Shown: one piece after another, positions 34,465-43,504 of the stretch | How positions within the stretch are numbered: the stretch's first letter is position 1 | How the letters are laid out: each line of letters opens with the position of its first letter | Assembly (NCBI RefSeq): GCF_004022705.2 | Contig: NZ_RZOY02000002.1 | Coordinates: 1 to 64,000 of the forward strand | Direction of reading: 5' to 3' | DNA length: 64,000 nt | From: Mesorhizobium sp. M2D.F.Ca.ET.226.01.1.1 | GTDB taxonomy: Bacteria; Pseudomonadota; Alphaproteobacteria; Rhizobiales; Rhizobiaceae | The notes under the pieces: model-generated | Told to the model about the DNA's origin: nothing | Seen by the model: the letters and a program-made list of their open reading frames with translations, nothing else | Database searches by the model: none | Program-made: the position numbers and the translations under genes

Positions 34465-34555
34465 GGGAGTAGGGCAGTAAGGGAATAGGGGAAATTGAAT
34501 AGCATAGAACCGCATGAAAGTACGGTTTCGCTTCCTCTACTCCCTTACTCGCCTA
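34465..34555. repeat. Second repeat-built inverted repeat (AGTAGGG units)
   Basis: ATAGGGGAGTAGGGCAGTAA and, downstream, CTCTACTCCCTTACTCGCCTAT form an imperfect inverted pair, with ACCGCATGAAAGTACGGT as a smaller inner stem. It fills the gap between the grpE stop and the TRIC start and resembles the 33736 element in style though not in sequence. Confidence 0.6.
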
Positions 34556-35188
34556 TCACGCATCCTTCTCGGCCTGCTCGTTCACCGGGCCTGGCTCGAC
34601 CTTCGCCTCGGCGGCCGCCTTCGGGCCACCCTTGGCGACGCCGACCATCGCCGGGCGCAGCACGCGCTCGCCGATCGAATAGCCCGGCTGCACCACCTGG
34701 ACGACGGTGCCGGCCGGAACCTCCGGATTGGGCACCTCGAACATCGCCTGGTGGAAGTTCGGATCGAACTTCTCGCCCTCGGGCGCGAGTTTCTTCACTC
34801 CATGGCGTTCCAGCGCCGAAAGCATGGCACGCTCGGTAAGCTCGACACCTTCGATCAGCGACTTGAAGCCAGCGTCGCCGGACGCCTTCGCTTCCGCCGG
34901 GATCGCGTCCAGCGCGCGGCGCAGATTGTCGGACACCGACAGCATGTCGCGCGCGAAATTGGCCACCGCATAGGCGCGGGCGTCCTGCACATCGCGCGCG
35001 GTGCGCCGCCGCAAATTCTCCATTTCGGCCGCGACGCGCAGCGCTCGGTCCTTCAGTTCCTCATTTTCCTTCAGTAGCCGTACAAGCGCTTCATAGTCGC
35101 CGTCGACGCCACCTTCGGCACGCTCGCCGGAAGCCTGGGTGGCTTCCATATCTTCGGGCGTGGGTTCGTCTTTTGCCTGGTCGCTCAT
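34556..35188 (-). CDS. grpE: Nucleotide exchange factor GrpE
   Basis: GrpE is the ADP/ATP exchange factor for DnaK in the heat-shock chaperone system. The product is about 210 residues with a charged N-terminal tail, a long coiled coil ([29 protein letters not shown]), and the C-terminal beta-domain motif [11 protein letters not shown]...[14 protein letters not shown]. The start at 35188 (MSDQAKDE) is preferred; one five codons upstream at 35203 also exists. hrcA, a frequent upstream partner, is absent. Confidence 0.94.
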   Translation of the reverse strand: MSDQAKDEPTPEDMEATQASGERAEGGVDGDYEALVRLLKENEELKDRALRVAAEMENLRRRTARDVQDARAYAVANFARDMLSVSDNLRRALDAIPAEAKASGDAGFKSLIEGVELTERAMLSALERHGVKKLAPEGEKFDPNFHQAMFEVPNPEVPAGTVVQVVQPGYSIGERVLRPAMVGVAKGGPKAAAEAKVEPGPVNEQAEKDA

Positions 35189-35406
35189 CGCGTTTCCCGT
35201 CATTCGGATTGCTCTGGATTTGCGCCCGATATCGAGGTTTGGAGGCCAAAAATCAAGGGGTAAGCGCTGACAGCCGATATCAGCCTGTCGTTCCGAATTA
35301 ATTCAAATTTTACCCTATCACGCAGCTTTGCTTGCCCTCGACCGCGGGTGCGGGGAACCATAAACGGGCTGCGGGAGTTTCGAAGCCAATACAGGATTTT
35401 GGGACG

Positions 35407-35607
35407 ATGAACGGCAACAACGGCAACAGGCGCGCCGAACTCGCCGACGATATCAGGCGGCAGGCGGGCAGCGAAGCGACGAAGCGCTTTCTGCGCACGT
35501 TGCCGGCATTTCGCTTGGAAAAGGAGATGCCGCGGCGGCTAAGTGACCTGCTTGAGCGCCTCGATGACGCCGATGCCAAGAAGCCGGGCGGCGAGCGGCG
35601 TCAATAG
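35407..35607 (+). CDS. Small conserved-looking protein of unknown function
   Basis: The 66-residue highly charged product starts at an ATG behind GGGACG. It has a helical pattern (RRAELADDIRRQAGSEATKRFLRTL...MPRRLSDLLERLDDADAK) and codon use like its neighbours. No family is recognised. The 218-base gap before it (35189-35406) separates it from grpE and shows nothing else beyond the grpE promoter region. Confidence 0.55.
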   Translation: MNGNNGNRRAELADDIRRQAGSEATKRFLRTLPAFRLEKEMPRRLSDLLERLDDADAKKPGGERRQ

Positions 35608-35629
35608 CCGCGCGCCGCTTCCGCAGGCT

Positions 35630-36250
35630 TTAGGCCGCCTTCCTATCGTCGCGCATCAGCGCTTCGCCATGGCGGATTTCGGTGCCAAGCACCTTCAGGC
35701 ATTCCCGCATGAAAGTGGCAAGGCCCGGCCAGCCTTTGGCCGAAACCAGATTGCCGTCGACATGCGCGCCAGTCGGGGCAACATCGATATAGATGCCGCC
35801 GGCAAGCGTCACTTCCGGCTCGCAATAATGCAGCGCCGCCACTTCCTTGCCGCGCACCACGCCGTCGACCGCGATCAGGATCTGCACACCGTGGCAGATG
35901 GTGAAGATCGGCTTGCCGACCTCGTGGAAATGCCTGACCAGCGCCTGCACGCGCTTGTCGATGCGGATATATTCCGGCCCGCGCCCGCCCGCGGCATAAA
36001 CCGCGTCATATTCGGCCGGGTTCACCTCGGCAAAGGTCTTGTTGAGGATGTAATCGTGGCCGAGCTTTTCGGTATAGGTCTGATGGCCTTCGAAGTCGTG
36101 CAGTGAGGTCTTGAGCACATCGCCAGCCTTCTTGTCTGGGCAGACGACATGGACGGTGTGACCGACCGCGTGCATGGCCTGTTCAAAGACGAAAATCTCG
36201 TATTCCTCGCTGAACTCGCCAACGAGCATCAATATCTTCTTGCCTGCCAT
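35630..36250 (-). CDS. DJ-1/PfpI family protein
   Basis: The 206-residue protein has the flavodoxin-like fold of the ThiJ/PfpI family: KKILMLVGEFSEEYEIFV at the start, AAGGRGPEYIRIDKRV, and the nucleophile elbow FTICHGVQILI with Cys followed by His. Members act as proteases, glyoxalase III or chaperones. Its promoter region contains two matching TGGTCYGACCA palindromes. The gene is downstream of the GMC oxidoreductase on the same strand, 192 bases apart. Confidence 0.87.
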   Translation of the reverse strand: MAGKKILMLVGEFSEEYEIFVFEQAMHAVGHTVHVVCPDKKAGDVLKTSLHDFEGHQTYTEKLGHDYILNKTFAEVNPAEYDAVYAAGGRGPEYIRIDKRVQALVRHFHEVGKPIFTICHGVQILIAVDGVVRGKEVAALHYCEPEVTLAGGIYIDVAPTGAHVDGNLVSAKGWPGLATFMRECLKVLGTEIRHGEALMRDDRKAA

Positions 36251-36347
36251 GCCGTTCCTCCATTTGCCGGCTATTTATTTCGGGGTACGAAATAATAACC
36301 CTATCCTAAGGGCAGGACGACAAAAGGGGAAGCAGAAATCGCCAAAT

Positions 36348-36432
36348 TGGTCTGACCAGATGGATTCGATCCGATCGACCGGCCGGCAAAGGCGGCGCGG
36401 CCGCGACAGAACCGAAGAAGCTGGTCCGACCA
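36348..36432. promoter_or_regulatory. Paired GntR/FadR-type operators TGGTCYGACCA
   Basis: TGGTCTGACCA (36348-36358) and TGGTCCGACCA (36422-36432) are near-identical 11-bp palindromes of the TGGT-N3-ACCA form used by FadR-subfamily GntR regulators. Their starts are 74 bases apart, about seven helical turns, so two dimers could bind one DNA face. They lie upstream of the DJ-1/PfpI gene. Confidence 0.5.
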
Positions 36433-36442
36433 AGACCGACGA

Positions 36443-38050
36443 TCAGACCGCTGCCCGGATCATATCCGCGGCCTTCTCGGCAATCATGATCGTCGGTGCA
36501 TTGGTGTTGCCGCCGATCAAGGTCGGCATTACCGAAGCATCGACCACACGCAGTCTCTCCAGCCCGTGAACCCTGAGCTGCGTGTCGACCACGGCCATGT
36601 CGTCGACGCCCATCTTGCAGGTGCCGGCCGGGTGGTAGATCGTGTCGGCGCGTGCCCTGATATGCGCCATCAGCTCGGCGTCGCTGGACGCGCCGGCGGT
36701 GTAGATTTCCCTGGCGCGATATTTCGCCAGCGCCGGCGCCTCCAATATGGCGCGCGTCATGTGCACGCCCTTGAGCAGAAGCTCGGCGTCGCGTTCGTCC
36801 CCGAGGAAGCGTGGATCGATGCGCGGCGGCGCCAGCGGATCGGGACTGTTCAAACCCACCTCGCCGCGCGAATGCGGCCGAAGCACACAGACATGGCAGG
36901 AAAAGCCATAGCCCATATGCAGCTTGCGGCCATGGTCGTCGACGATGGCGATGCAGAAATGCAGCTGCAGGTCGGGTCGCTCGATTGCCGGGTCAGATTT
37001 GAGGAAGGCGCCGCCCTCGGCGTATGGCGTTGCGATCATGCCGCCGCCGTCATTGCGCCAGCGCAGCATGTGCCTGATCAGGCCCGGCATGCCGGTGAGG
37101 CCGATGCCCATCAAATCGGTCTGCCTGGACTTCCAGGCCAGGATGAAATCGAGATGGTCCTGCAGATTCCTGCCGACGCCGGGCAATTCGTGGACGAGGG
37201 GGATGCCGTGCGCCGCGAGCTCTACCGCCGGCCCGATGCCGGACAGAAGAAGTAGCTGCGGCGAACCGAACGCCCCGCCGCAAAGGATGACCTCGCGCCT
37301 GGCTTCCGCCACGGCCTCGCTCTTGCCGGTGCGATAGCGCACGCCCCTTGCGCGCCTGCCGTTGAGCACGACGCCCGTCGCATGCGCGCCGGTGACCACG
37401 GTGAGGTTCGGCCGGTTCATCGCCGGATGCAGATAGGCGGCCGCCGCCGAGCAGCGCTCCCCGTTGCGGCGCTCGCCCCAGAACTGCGTCACCTGATAGA
37501 GCCCAGCCCCCTCCTGCTCCGGCCCGTTGAAATCGTCGTTCGGCCTAATCTGGTTTTCGCCGCAGGCCTCGACGAAAGCCCTGGAGATCGCGCGCGGCTC
37601 CTGCTGCTCGCAGACCCTCAGCGGCCCGTCGCCGCCATGCAGCGCGTCACTGCCGCGCTGGTTGCCCTCGGCGCGCCGGAAATAGGGCAGCACCTCGTCC
37701 CACGACCAGCCGTCGCAGCCGAGATCGGCCCACTCGTCATAGTCGCGGCGATGACCCCGCGTGTAGAGCATGGCGTTGATGGCGCTGGAGCCACCCAACG
37801 CCTTGCCGCGCGGCTGGTAGCCCCTGCGGCCGTTAAGGCCTTCCTGCGGCACCGTCTGGAAGCCCCAATTGTTGATCTTCGGCCGGCCAGGCAGCAGCGC
37901 GATGATGCCCGCTGGCGCGCGGATCAAGAGATTCTTGCCGGCGCCGCCCGCTTCGAGCAGGCAAACCGTCTTCGATGGGTCTTCTGAAAGCCTGGCGGCA
38001 AGGGTCGAGCCGGCGGAACCGCCGCCGGCGATGACATAGTCGTAGCGCAT
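36443..38050 (-). CDS. GMC family FAD-dependent oxidoreductase (choline dehydrogenase-like)
   Basis: The 535-residue flavoenzyme oxidises an alcohol substrate. The FAD-binding motif is [19 protein letters not shown], the GMC signature is [18 protein letters not shown], and the C-terminal half has [10 protein letters not shown] and [17 protein letters not shown] with catalytic His and Asn. Choline dehydrogenase BetA is one member, but betB and betI are not present, so the substrate is open. Confidence 0.9.
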   Translation of the reverse strand: MRYDYVIAGGGSAGSTLAARLSEDPSKTVCLLEAGGAGKNLLIRAPAGIIALLPGRPKINNWGFQTVPQEGLNGRRGYQPRGKALGGSSAINAMLYTRGHRRDYDEWADLGCDGWSWDEVLPYFRRAEGNQRGSDALHGGDGPLRVCEQQEPRAISRAFVEACGENQIRPNDDFNGPEQEGAGLYQVTQFWGERRNGERCSAAAAYLHPAMNRPNLTVVTGAHATGVVLNGRRARGVRYRTGKSEAVAEARREVILCGGAFGSPQLLLLSGIGPAVELAAHGIPLVHELPGVGRNLQDHLDFILAWKSRQTDLMGIGLTGMPGLIRHMLRWRNDGGGMIATPYAEGGAFLKSDPAIERPDLQLHFCIAIVDDHGRKLHMGYGFSCHVCVLRPHSRGEVGLNSPDPLAPPRIDPRFLGDERDAELLLKGVHMTRAILEAPALAKYRAREIYTAGASSDAELMAHIRARADTIYHPAGTCKMGVDDMAVVDTQLRVHGLERLRVVDASVMPTLIGGNTNAPTIMIAEKAADMIRAAV

Positions 38051-38135
38051 CCTCTCCTCCCGGCGGATCTTTCCGTCCGTTGTCTGGAGAGAATGCCTGC
38101 TGAAGCGCCTTGTAAAGATGCCGCAACGTCAGCCA

Positions 38136-38174
38136 GAGCATGATCCCGAACCGAGGGTTCGGAAGATCATGCTC
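38136..38174. repeat. Rhizobial GAGCATGATC palindrome
   Basis: GAGCATGATC (38136-38145) pairs with GATCATGCTC (38165-38174) around a smaller stem CCGAACC/GGTTCGG. A second copy is at 41283-41331. Confidence 0.85.
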
Positions 38175-38213
38175 CAGCAAGGGACTGGATCAGGATGACG
38201 ATTCAGCCAAATG

Positions 38214-38753
38214 TCATTGTGATCCAGCGCGCTTGCGCCGCCAGGAATATTTCGGCCCCTTGGGCTCCGGCTCCACGGCTGGCTGGTAGTAGACCGGCAG
38301 GCCGCCGGTGCGGCCTTCCTCCAGGCGCTTCAACAGCACCGGGTTGGAGACCTCGAACTCATCGAAACCGAGCCGCAGCATATGCGGCAACTGGTCGACC
38401 AGCACCTGGCCCGTGGCGCGCACCGCGCCCTTGAAGTGATGCCGAGCCCGCAGCAATTCGCCCTTGGAGAAGGAGCGGCCGTCATTGAAGGCCGGGAAGG
38501 CCAGCGCCACAAGCGACAGCTGGTCGAGCAGGCCGGTTATCTTGTCGAGCTCGTCGCCGGGCTGCAGCAGCACACCGATGCGTTCGCGCGCCGACTTGCG
38601 GACCTCGTCGTCGAGGCCGAGAAAGGCCTGCAGCGGCAGGATGAAGCGGCCATTGCCGGCCAGCGCCTCGGCGCTTTCGGCGTGCGTCCACTCATCCTCG
38701 CGAAAGCCGTCCGGGGTCCAGAGGCGGGTTCCCGCTGTCGTCGATCCAGTCAT
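38214..38753 (-). CDS. DUF934 family protein of the sulfate assimilation operon
   Basis: The 179-residue protein matches DUF934 with ALAFPAFNDGRSFSKGELLRARHHFKGAVRATGQVLVDQL and DEFEVSNPVLLKRLEEG. Such proteins are almost always encoded next to cysI/cysH and are thought to assist sulfite reduction, without known chemistry. ATG 38753 starts MTGSTTAG; an earlier start at 38783 is less likely. It follows cysH by 73 bases. Confidence 0.85.
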   Translation of the reverse strand: MTGSTTAGTRLWTPDGFREDEWTHAESAEALAGNGRFILPLQAFLGLDDEVRKSARERIGVLLQPGDELDKITGLLDQLSLVALAFPAFNDGRSFSKGELLRARHHFKGAVRATGQVLVDQLPHMLRLGFDEFEVSNPVLLKRLEEGRTGGLPVYYQPAVEPEPKGPKYSWRRKRAGSQ

Positions 38754-38826
38754 CAAAAATCCCAAAAAGCTCAAACGCAGCAAGCCGCCCTTTCGCAGGC
38801 CGGCATCACGTGAATAGCGATATATC

Positions 38827-39591
38827 CTAAAGCGAAGCGTCGGTCAGCGACTTCTCCAAACCGGAGAGGTGAATGCCGCACTCGGTCTTGGCATGGCCGG
38901 CCCAGCGGCCGCTGCGTGCGTCCTCGCCGGGCTGCACCGGCTGCGTGCAGGGAAAGCAGCCGATCGAGAGATAGCCATAGGCGACCAGCGGGTTTTCCCG
39001 CAGCGCATGCGCGCGCATGTAGGCGGCCTGGTCCGATGTCGCCCAGTGCGCTAGCGGATTGATGCGGATGCGCGAACCCACCGCTTCGAAGACGGGCAGC
39101 GCCGCCCGCGTCGACGCCTGGAAGCGCTTGCGTCCGGTGAACCAGGCGCGGAACGGCTCGACGCCGCGCGCCAGCGGTTCGACCTTGCGCACATTGCAGC
39201 AGGCGTCTGTGTTGGTCTCATGCAGCCTGCCGGTCGGATCGACGCGCTCGAGCGCCTCCTCTTCCGGCTTGATCACCCTGACATCCGTCAGGCCGAAATC
39301 CGCGACCAGCGCGTCGCGATAGCCGAGGGTCTCCTCGAAATGCTTGCCGGTATCGAGGAAGATCACTGGCAGCGAGCGGTCGATCTCCGAAATCATATGC
39401 AAGAGCACTGCCGAATCCGCGCCGAAGGACGACACGGCAGCGATCTCGCCGCGGAAGGAATCGCGCGCCGCGCGCTCGATGATCTCGATCGGCTTCAGGT
39501 GGCCGAGCAGCGCGTCGAGCCCCGCCGCTTCCGCGGCGACGCCGGCCTCTACGTCGACAATACGATCAAGCGGCCTTGGTTTCGCCAGCAT
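38827..39591 (-). CDS. cysH: Assimilatory adenylyl-/phosphoadenylyl-sulfate reductase
   Basis: The 254-residue enzyme reduces APS or PAPS to sulfite with thioredoxin. The PP-loop is SSFGADSAVLLHM, and the CC...CxxC motif (DACCNVRK and GCFPCT) indicates a [4Fe-4S]-type, APS-preferring enzyme like those of most rhizobia. The catalytic Cys is in the C-terminal ECGIHL. ATG 39591 (MLAKPRPL) overlaps cysI by 26 bases; the longer start at 39702 runs inside cysI. Confidence 0.92.
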   Translation of the reverse strand: MLAKPRPLDRIVDVEAGVAAEAAGLDALLGHLKPIEIIERAARDSFRGEIAAVSSFGADSAVLLHMISEIDRSLPVIFLDTGKHFEETLGYRDALVADFGLTDVRVIKPEEEALERVDPTGRLHETNTDACCNVRKVEPLARGVEPFRAWFTGRKRFQASTRAALPVFEAVGSRIRINPLAHWATSDQAAYMRAHALRENPLVAYGYLSIGCFPCTQPVQPGEDARSGRWAGHAKTECGIHLSGLEKSLTDASL

Positions 39592-41236
39592 AGAGCGCCT
39601 CCTTGAACGGCGCGGGACCGACTCTGCGGTAGGCGTCGATAAAACGTTCGTCAGGACTGAGCCGAAGGCCGAGATAGGTATCGACGATCTGCTCGATGGC
39701 ATCGGTGATCTCTTCCGAAGAGAAGCCGCGGCCGATGATCTCGCCGACCGAGGTATTCTCGTCGGCCGAGCCGCCGAGCGTCACCTGGTAGAGCTCGGTG
39801 CCCTTCTTCTCGACGCCGAGAATGCCGATATGGCCGACATGGTGGTGGCCGCAGGCATTGATGCAGCCGGAGATTTTCAGCTTCAGCTCGCCGATCTCGC
39901 GCTGCCGCTCGAGCGAGGCGAAGCGGCGCGAAATCTCCTGCGCGACCGGGATCGAACGCGCGGTCGCCAGCGCGCAATAGTCGAGGCCCGGGCAGGAGAT
40001 GATGTCGCTGATCAGGTTGGAATTGGCCGTCGCCAGGCCGATTTCGACCAGCGCGTCATAGACCGCCTTGAGATCGGTGCGCGCCACATGCGGCAGGATG
40101 AGATTCTGCTCGTGGCTGACGCGCAACTCGTCGAAGGCGTATTTCTCGGCGATGTCGGCCACCGCTTCCATCTGGCTGTCGGTGGCATCGCCCGGCACCT
40201 CGCCGATACCCTTCAACGAGATCGTCACCGCAGCATAGTCGGGGTGGCGATGCGTCACGACATTCTGGTCGAGCCATTCCGAAAAGCTCTTGGAGTCGAG
40301 CCGCGCCTGCTTCACCAGCGCATCGCCTTCCGGCCGGTCCGTCAGCGCCGGCGGGGCGAAATAGGCGTTGATGGCCTGGATGTCCGCTTCCGGCAGCTTC
40401 AGCTCGGCGTCCTTCAGCTCCTGCCATTCGGCCTCGATCTGGCGAGTGATCTCCTCCACGCCGGTCTCATGGACAAGGATCTTGATGCGCGCCTTGTACT
40501 TGTTGTCGCGGCGGCCATAGAGATTGTAAACGCGCAGGATCGCCGTGCAGTAGGACAGAAGATCGGCTTCCGGCAGGAAGTCGCGGATCTTCTTGGCCAC
40601 CATCGGCGTGCGGCCCTGGCCGCCGCCGACATAGACTGCGAAGCCAAGCTCGCCGGCCGCGTTCTTCTTCAGGTGCAGGCCGATGTCATGCGTCTGGATG
40701 GCGGCGCGGTCGCGCTCGGCGCCGGTCACCGCGATCTTGAATTTGCGCGGCAGGAACGAAAACTCCGGATGCACCGAAGACCATTGCCGCAGGATTTCCG
40801 CATAGGGCCGCGGATCCGCAACCTCGTCGGCGGCGGCACCCGCGAAATGGTCGGCGGTGACGTTGCGGATGCAGTTGCCGCTGGTCTGGATGGCGTGCAT
40901 CTCGACGCTGGCCAGATCGGCTAGGATCGCCGGAATGTCCGACAGCGCCGGCCAGTTGAACTGGATGTTCTGGCGCGTGGTGAAGTGGCCGTAGCCCTTG
41001 TCGTATTTGCGCGCGATATGGCCGAGCATGCGCAACTGCTTGCTGTTCAGCGTGCCGTAGGGCACCGCGATGCGCAGCATATAGGCGTGCAGCTGCAGAT
41101 AGACGCCGTTCATCAGCCTGAGCGGCCGGAACTGGTCCTCGGTGATCTCGCCGGCAAGCCGGCGCTGCACCTGGTCGCTGAACTCGGCGACACGGGCGTG
41201 AACAAAATCCTGGTCGAACTCGTCGTAGCGGTACAT
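39566..41236 (-). CDS. cysI: Sulfite/nitrite reductase hemoprotein beta-component
   Basis: The 556-residue siroheme/[4Fe-4S] enzyme reduces sulfite to sulfide. The cluster/siroheme cysteines are in ISCPGLDYCALATARS and SGCINACGHHHVGHIG, and TTRQNIQFNW is the conserved substrate-binding region. ATG 41236 (MYRYDEFDQDF) is the family start. It is in the cys operon with cysG (siroheme synthesis) and DUF2849 upstream. Confidence 0.93.
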   Translation of the reverse strand: MYRYDEFDQDFVHARVAEFSDQVQRRLAGEITEDQFRPLRLMNGVYLQLHAYMLRIAVPYGTLNSKQLRMLGHIARKYDKGYGHFTTRQNIQFNWPALSDIPAILADLASVEMHAIQTSGNCIRNVTADHFAGAAADEVADPRPYAEILRQWSSVHPEFSFLPRKFKIAVTGAERDRAAIQTHDIGLHLKKNAAGELGFAVYVGGGQGRTPMVAKKIRDFLPEADLLSYCTAILRVYNLYGRRDNKYKARIKILVHETGVEEITRQIEAEWQELKDAELKLPEADIQAINAYFAPPALTDRPEGDALVKQARLDSKSFSEWLDQNVVTHRHPDYAAVTISLKGIGEVPGDATDSQMEAVADIAEKYAFDELRVSHEQNLILPHVARTDLKAVYDALVEIGLATANSNLISDIISCPGLDYCALATARSIPVAQEISRRFASLERQREIGELKLKISGCINACGHHHVGHIGILGVEKKGTELYQVTLGGSADENTSVGEIIGRGFSSEEITDAIEQIVDTYLGLRLSPDERFIDAYRRVGPAPFKEALYAGETKAA

Positions 41237-41282
41237 GCTTCGTCTTTCCGGGCGCGTCCGCCCGCTTTCAATTTCTTTGTTG

Positions 41283-41331
41283 GAGCATGATCTTTTCCGA
41301 AAACCGGTTCCCATTTTTCGGGATCATGCTC
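41283..41331. repeat. Rhizobial GAGCATGATC palindrome inside the cys operon
   Basis: GAGCATGATC (41283-41292) and GATCATGCTC (41322-41331) enclose CCGAAAACCGGTTCCC, the classic rhizobial palindrome. It sits in the 101-base gap between DUF2849 and cysI. Confidence 0.85.
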
Positions 41332-41337
41332 AAAACT

Positions 41338-41640
41338 CTACGCCCCGATGGCTTCCGGGGTCGCCTGCTTGCCAAGATCGGTGCGGATGGTCGGCCCCGC
41401 GGCGCGGATCTTTTCGCGCAGCCGCACCGGCTCGACCAGACCATCGAACACTTCGACGTCGATCAGATTGACGTCGACCACCTCATTGTTGGCGTAAGCC
41501 GCGGCGCCGATCGCTTCCAGCTGATCCTCGGCCCCTTTGTCATGCGCGATCTCGGCATGACCGACCGTCTCCGCCCAGCCGCCATCGGCGTACCAGACGG
41601 CTATTCCGTCGGAGAGCCTGTTCGCGGTCAGAACCTTCAT
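41338..41640 (-). CDS. DUF2849 family protein
   Basis: The 100-residue protein starts MKVLTANRLSDGIAVWY and is a DUF2849 member, found between cysG and cysI in alphaproteobacteria. Its stop is followed by the palindromic repeat; its start overlaps cysG as ATGA. Function is unknown but must relate to sulfite reduction. Confidence 0.85.
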   Translation of the reverse strand: MKVLTANRLSDGIAVWYADGGWAETVGHAEIAHDKGAEDQLEAIGAAAYANNEVVDVNLIDVEVFDGLVEPVRLREKIRAAGPTIRTDLGKQATPEAIGA

Positions 41641-43085
41641 GGTTGAACTCCTTCGGCGACGGCTGACGCTGCGCCCTCATGCCTATGTGCCGCGAGCGGC
41701 TCGGATTGTTCAAAGTTGGCGCCGGCGACCGCGTCGCCGATGATCGTCATCACCGGACCGGTGAGGTCGGCGCGCGCTTCCAGCGACGGCAGGTCGGCCA
41801 GCGTGCCGTGGAAGCGGCGGCGATCGCCGAGGCTCGCATTCTCGACAACGGCGACGGCGGTGTCCGGTGACAGCCCGGCTTCGATCAGCCTGCCGGCGAC
41901 TTCCGCCGCGACCGAGCGACCCATATAGACGGCAACGGTCGCGCCGGAAATGGCGAGCTTGGCCCAGTCGGGGAGCGAGTTGCCCTTGAGGTCGTGGCCG
42001 GTGGTGAACACCATCGAGGACGAGACGCCGCGCAAGGTCAGCGGCAGTTCAAAATCGGCGGCCGCGGCAAAGGCGGCGGTGACGCCCGGAACCACCTCAT
42101 AGCCGATACCGGCCTCGCGCAGTGCCGCCATCTCCTCGCCGGCGCGGCCGAATACCAGCGGGTCGCCGGACTTCAGCCGCACCACGCGCTTGCCGGCGCG
42201 GCCAAGCTCGATGAGCAGCGCGTTGATCTCTTCCTGGCTCTTGGAATGGCAGCCCTTGCGCTTGCCGACCGGCAGGCGCTCGGCGTCGCGGCGGCCCATG
42301 GCGACGATCGCCTCCGGCACCAGCGCGTCATAGACGATCGCGTCGGCCTCCATCAGCAGGCGGTGCGCGCGCAACGTCAAAAGGTCTTCGGCGCCGGGGC
42401 CGGCGCCGACAAGCGCGATATGTCCCGCGACCGGCGCGTTTGCGTTCAGCAGTTCGAGCGCGGCGCCATGCGCCTGCCCGAATTCACCGGCCTCAATTGC
42501 ATTGGCCGGCGCGCCGGCGAAGAAATCGCTCCAGAAGCGGCGGCGGCGGCTGCCCTTCGGCAGTTTCTCGGCCGCGGCGCGGAACGACGCGGCAAGTGCC
42601 GCCAGCCGGCCGAGCGACGGCGACAGCATGCGGTCGATGCGCCCGCGTAGCATCTGCGCCAGAACCGGCCCGGCGCCCTCGGTGCCGATGGCGATGGCGA
42701 CCGGTGCGCGGTTGACCAGCGCCGGCGTGAAGAAATCGCAGAGCTCCGGACGGTCGACGGCGTTGACCGGAATTCCCAGCCGGCGCGCGTCGTCGGCGAC
42801 GCGCCGGTCGAGCGCCTCGTCGCCAGTCGCCGCAAACGCCAGGGCTGCGCCTTGCAGATGGGCGGCCTCATAGGCTGCGTTGATGTGAACGGCGCCGGTC
42901 GATCCAATGAAATCCAGAAGGCTGCTGCTGGCATTGTCGGCAACGATGCGCAGCACAGCGCTCGATTGCGAAAGTAGCCTTGCCTTGGCAAGCGCCTCCT
43001 CGCCATTGCCGACGATGGCTACGGCTTCGCCGTCGACCCGCATGAAGACGGGAAAGGCATTGAGTTTGGCATTGGCTTGCGGCAT
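41637..43085 (-). CDS. cysG: Siroheme synthase (multifunctional)
   Basis: CysG makes siroheme, the cofactor of CysI, from uroporphyrinogen III. The 482-residue protein has the N-terminal NAD-dependent dehydrogenase/ferrochelatase half (VFMRVDGEAVAIVGNGEEALAKARLL) and the C-terminal methyltransferase half with VALVGAGPGAEDLLTLRAHRLL, VGKRKGCHSKSQEEIN and VYMGRS. It is the first gene of the cys operon, and its upstream region has a near-perfect AT-rich palindrome at 43321-43337. Confidence 0.94.
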   Translation of the reverse strand: MPQANAKLNAFPVFMRVDGEAVAIVGNGEEALAKARLLSQSSAVLRIVADNASSSLLDFIGSTGAVHINAAYEAAHLQGAALAFAATGDEALDRRVADDARRLGIPVNAVDRPELCDFFTPALVNRAPVAIAIGTEGAGPVLAQMLRGRIDRMLSPSLGRLAALAASFRAAAEKLPKGSRRRRFWSDFFAGAPANAIEAGEFGQAHGAALELLNANAPVAGHIALVGAGPGAEDLLTLRAHRLLMEADAIVYDALVPEAIVAMGRRDAERLPVGKRKGCHSKSQEEINALLIELGRAGKRVVRLKSGDPLVFGRAGEEMAALREAGIGYEVVPGVTAAFAAAADFELPLTLRGVSSSMVFTTGHDLKGNSLPDWAKLAISGATVAVYMGRSVAAEVAGRLIEAGLSPDTAVAVVENASLGDRRRFHGTLADLPSLEARADLTGPVMTIIGDAVAGANFEQSEPLAAHRHEGAASAVAEGVQP

Positions 43086-43504
43086 GGCGATAAGCGATAC
43101 TGGAACAGTTTGGCAGTTTTACGCGGGCTGGCCAAAAACCAGAAGGCAAGCACTCGCGCGCCGCCGAACGGCAGGCAATCGCTTTTTCGCAAGCGCGAAA
43201 GGCAAGAGAAAAAAATTCTACTTCCCGAGAAAGGGACCCGGAGCGGGATAGGAAACCGCCTTGATCCGCCGTAATTTTTAGCGCCGAGGCCACAAAAGCG
43301 CAAAACAGTTTTTTCTAAATTCTACTAAGTTAGTAGATTAAAGCCGACCTTGCCGGATCGGCGCCCAGCTACGCCGGTCCGGAGCGATCGAGCCGCCACA
43401 GCCAGATCGGAACAATCGTGCTCCGCGGCTCGTTTGCCTAGCAATCCAATCCTGTCGATCCCGAACTCGACCGGTCGGCAACCATGCAAGCAAGGAGGAA
43501 CGCC
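43086..43504. promoter_or_regulatory. 419-bp divergent region upstream of cysG
   Basis: No gene is supported here. It contains purine-rich stretches (GAAAAAAATTCT near 43210) and the 17-base palindrome at 43321-43337, and the strong AAGGAGG of the following gene near 43490. It should hold the promoters of the cys operon and the host-attachment gene. Confidence 0.45.
43321..43337. promoter_or_regulatory. AT-rich palindrome TCTACTAA-G-TTAGTAGA, candidate operator
   Basis: Two perfect 8-base arms flank one central base in GC-rich surroundings, upstream of the divergent cysG operon and host-attachment gene. The form fits a dimeric regulator's operator. I do not recognise a specific consensus. 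Distance to the cysG start is about 236 bases. Confidence 0.5.

Noticed and set aside
35204..35300. Sigma-32 promoter for grpE
   Set aside because: CTTGAT with a GATAT-type -10 can be found on the minus strand, but it deviates too far from consensus to list.
39344..40924. Long plus-strand open frame opposite cysH-cysI
   Set aside because: Antisense shadow; the cysH and cysI proteins carry clear motifs.
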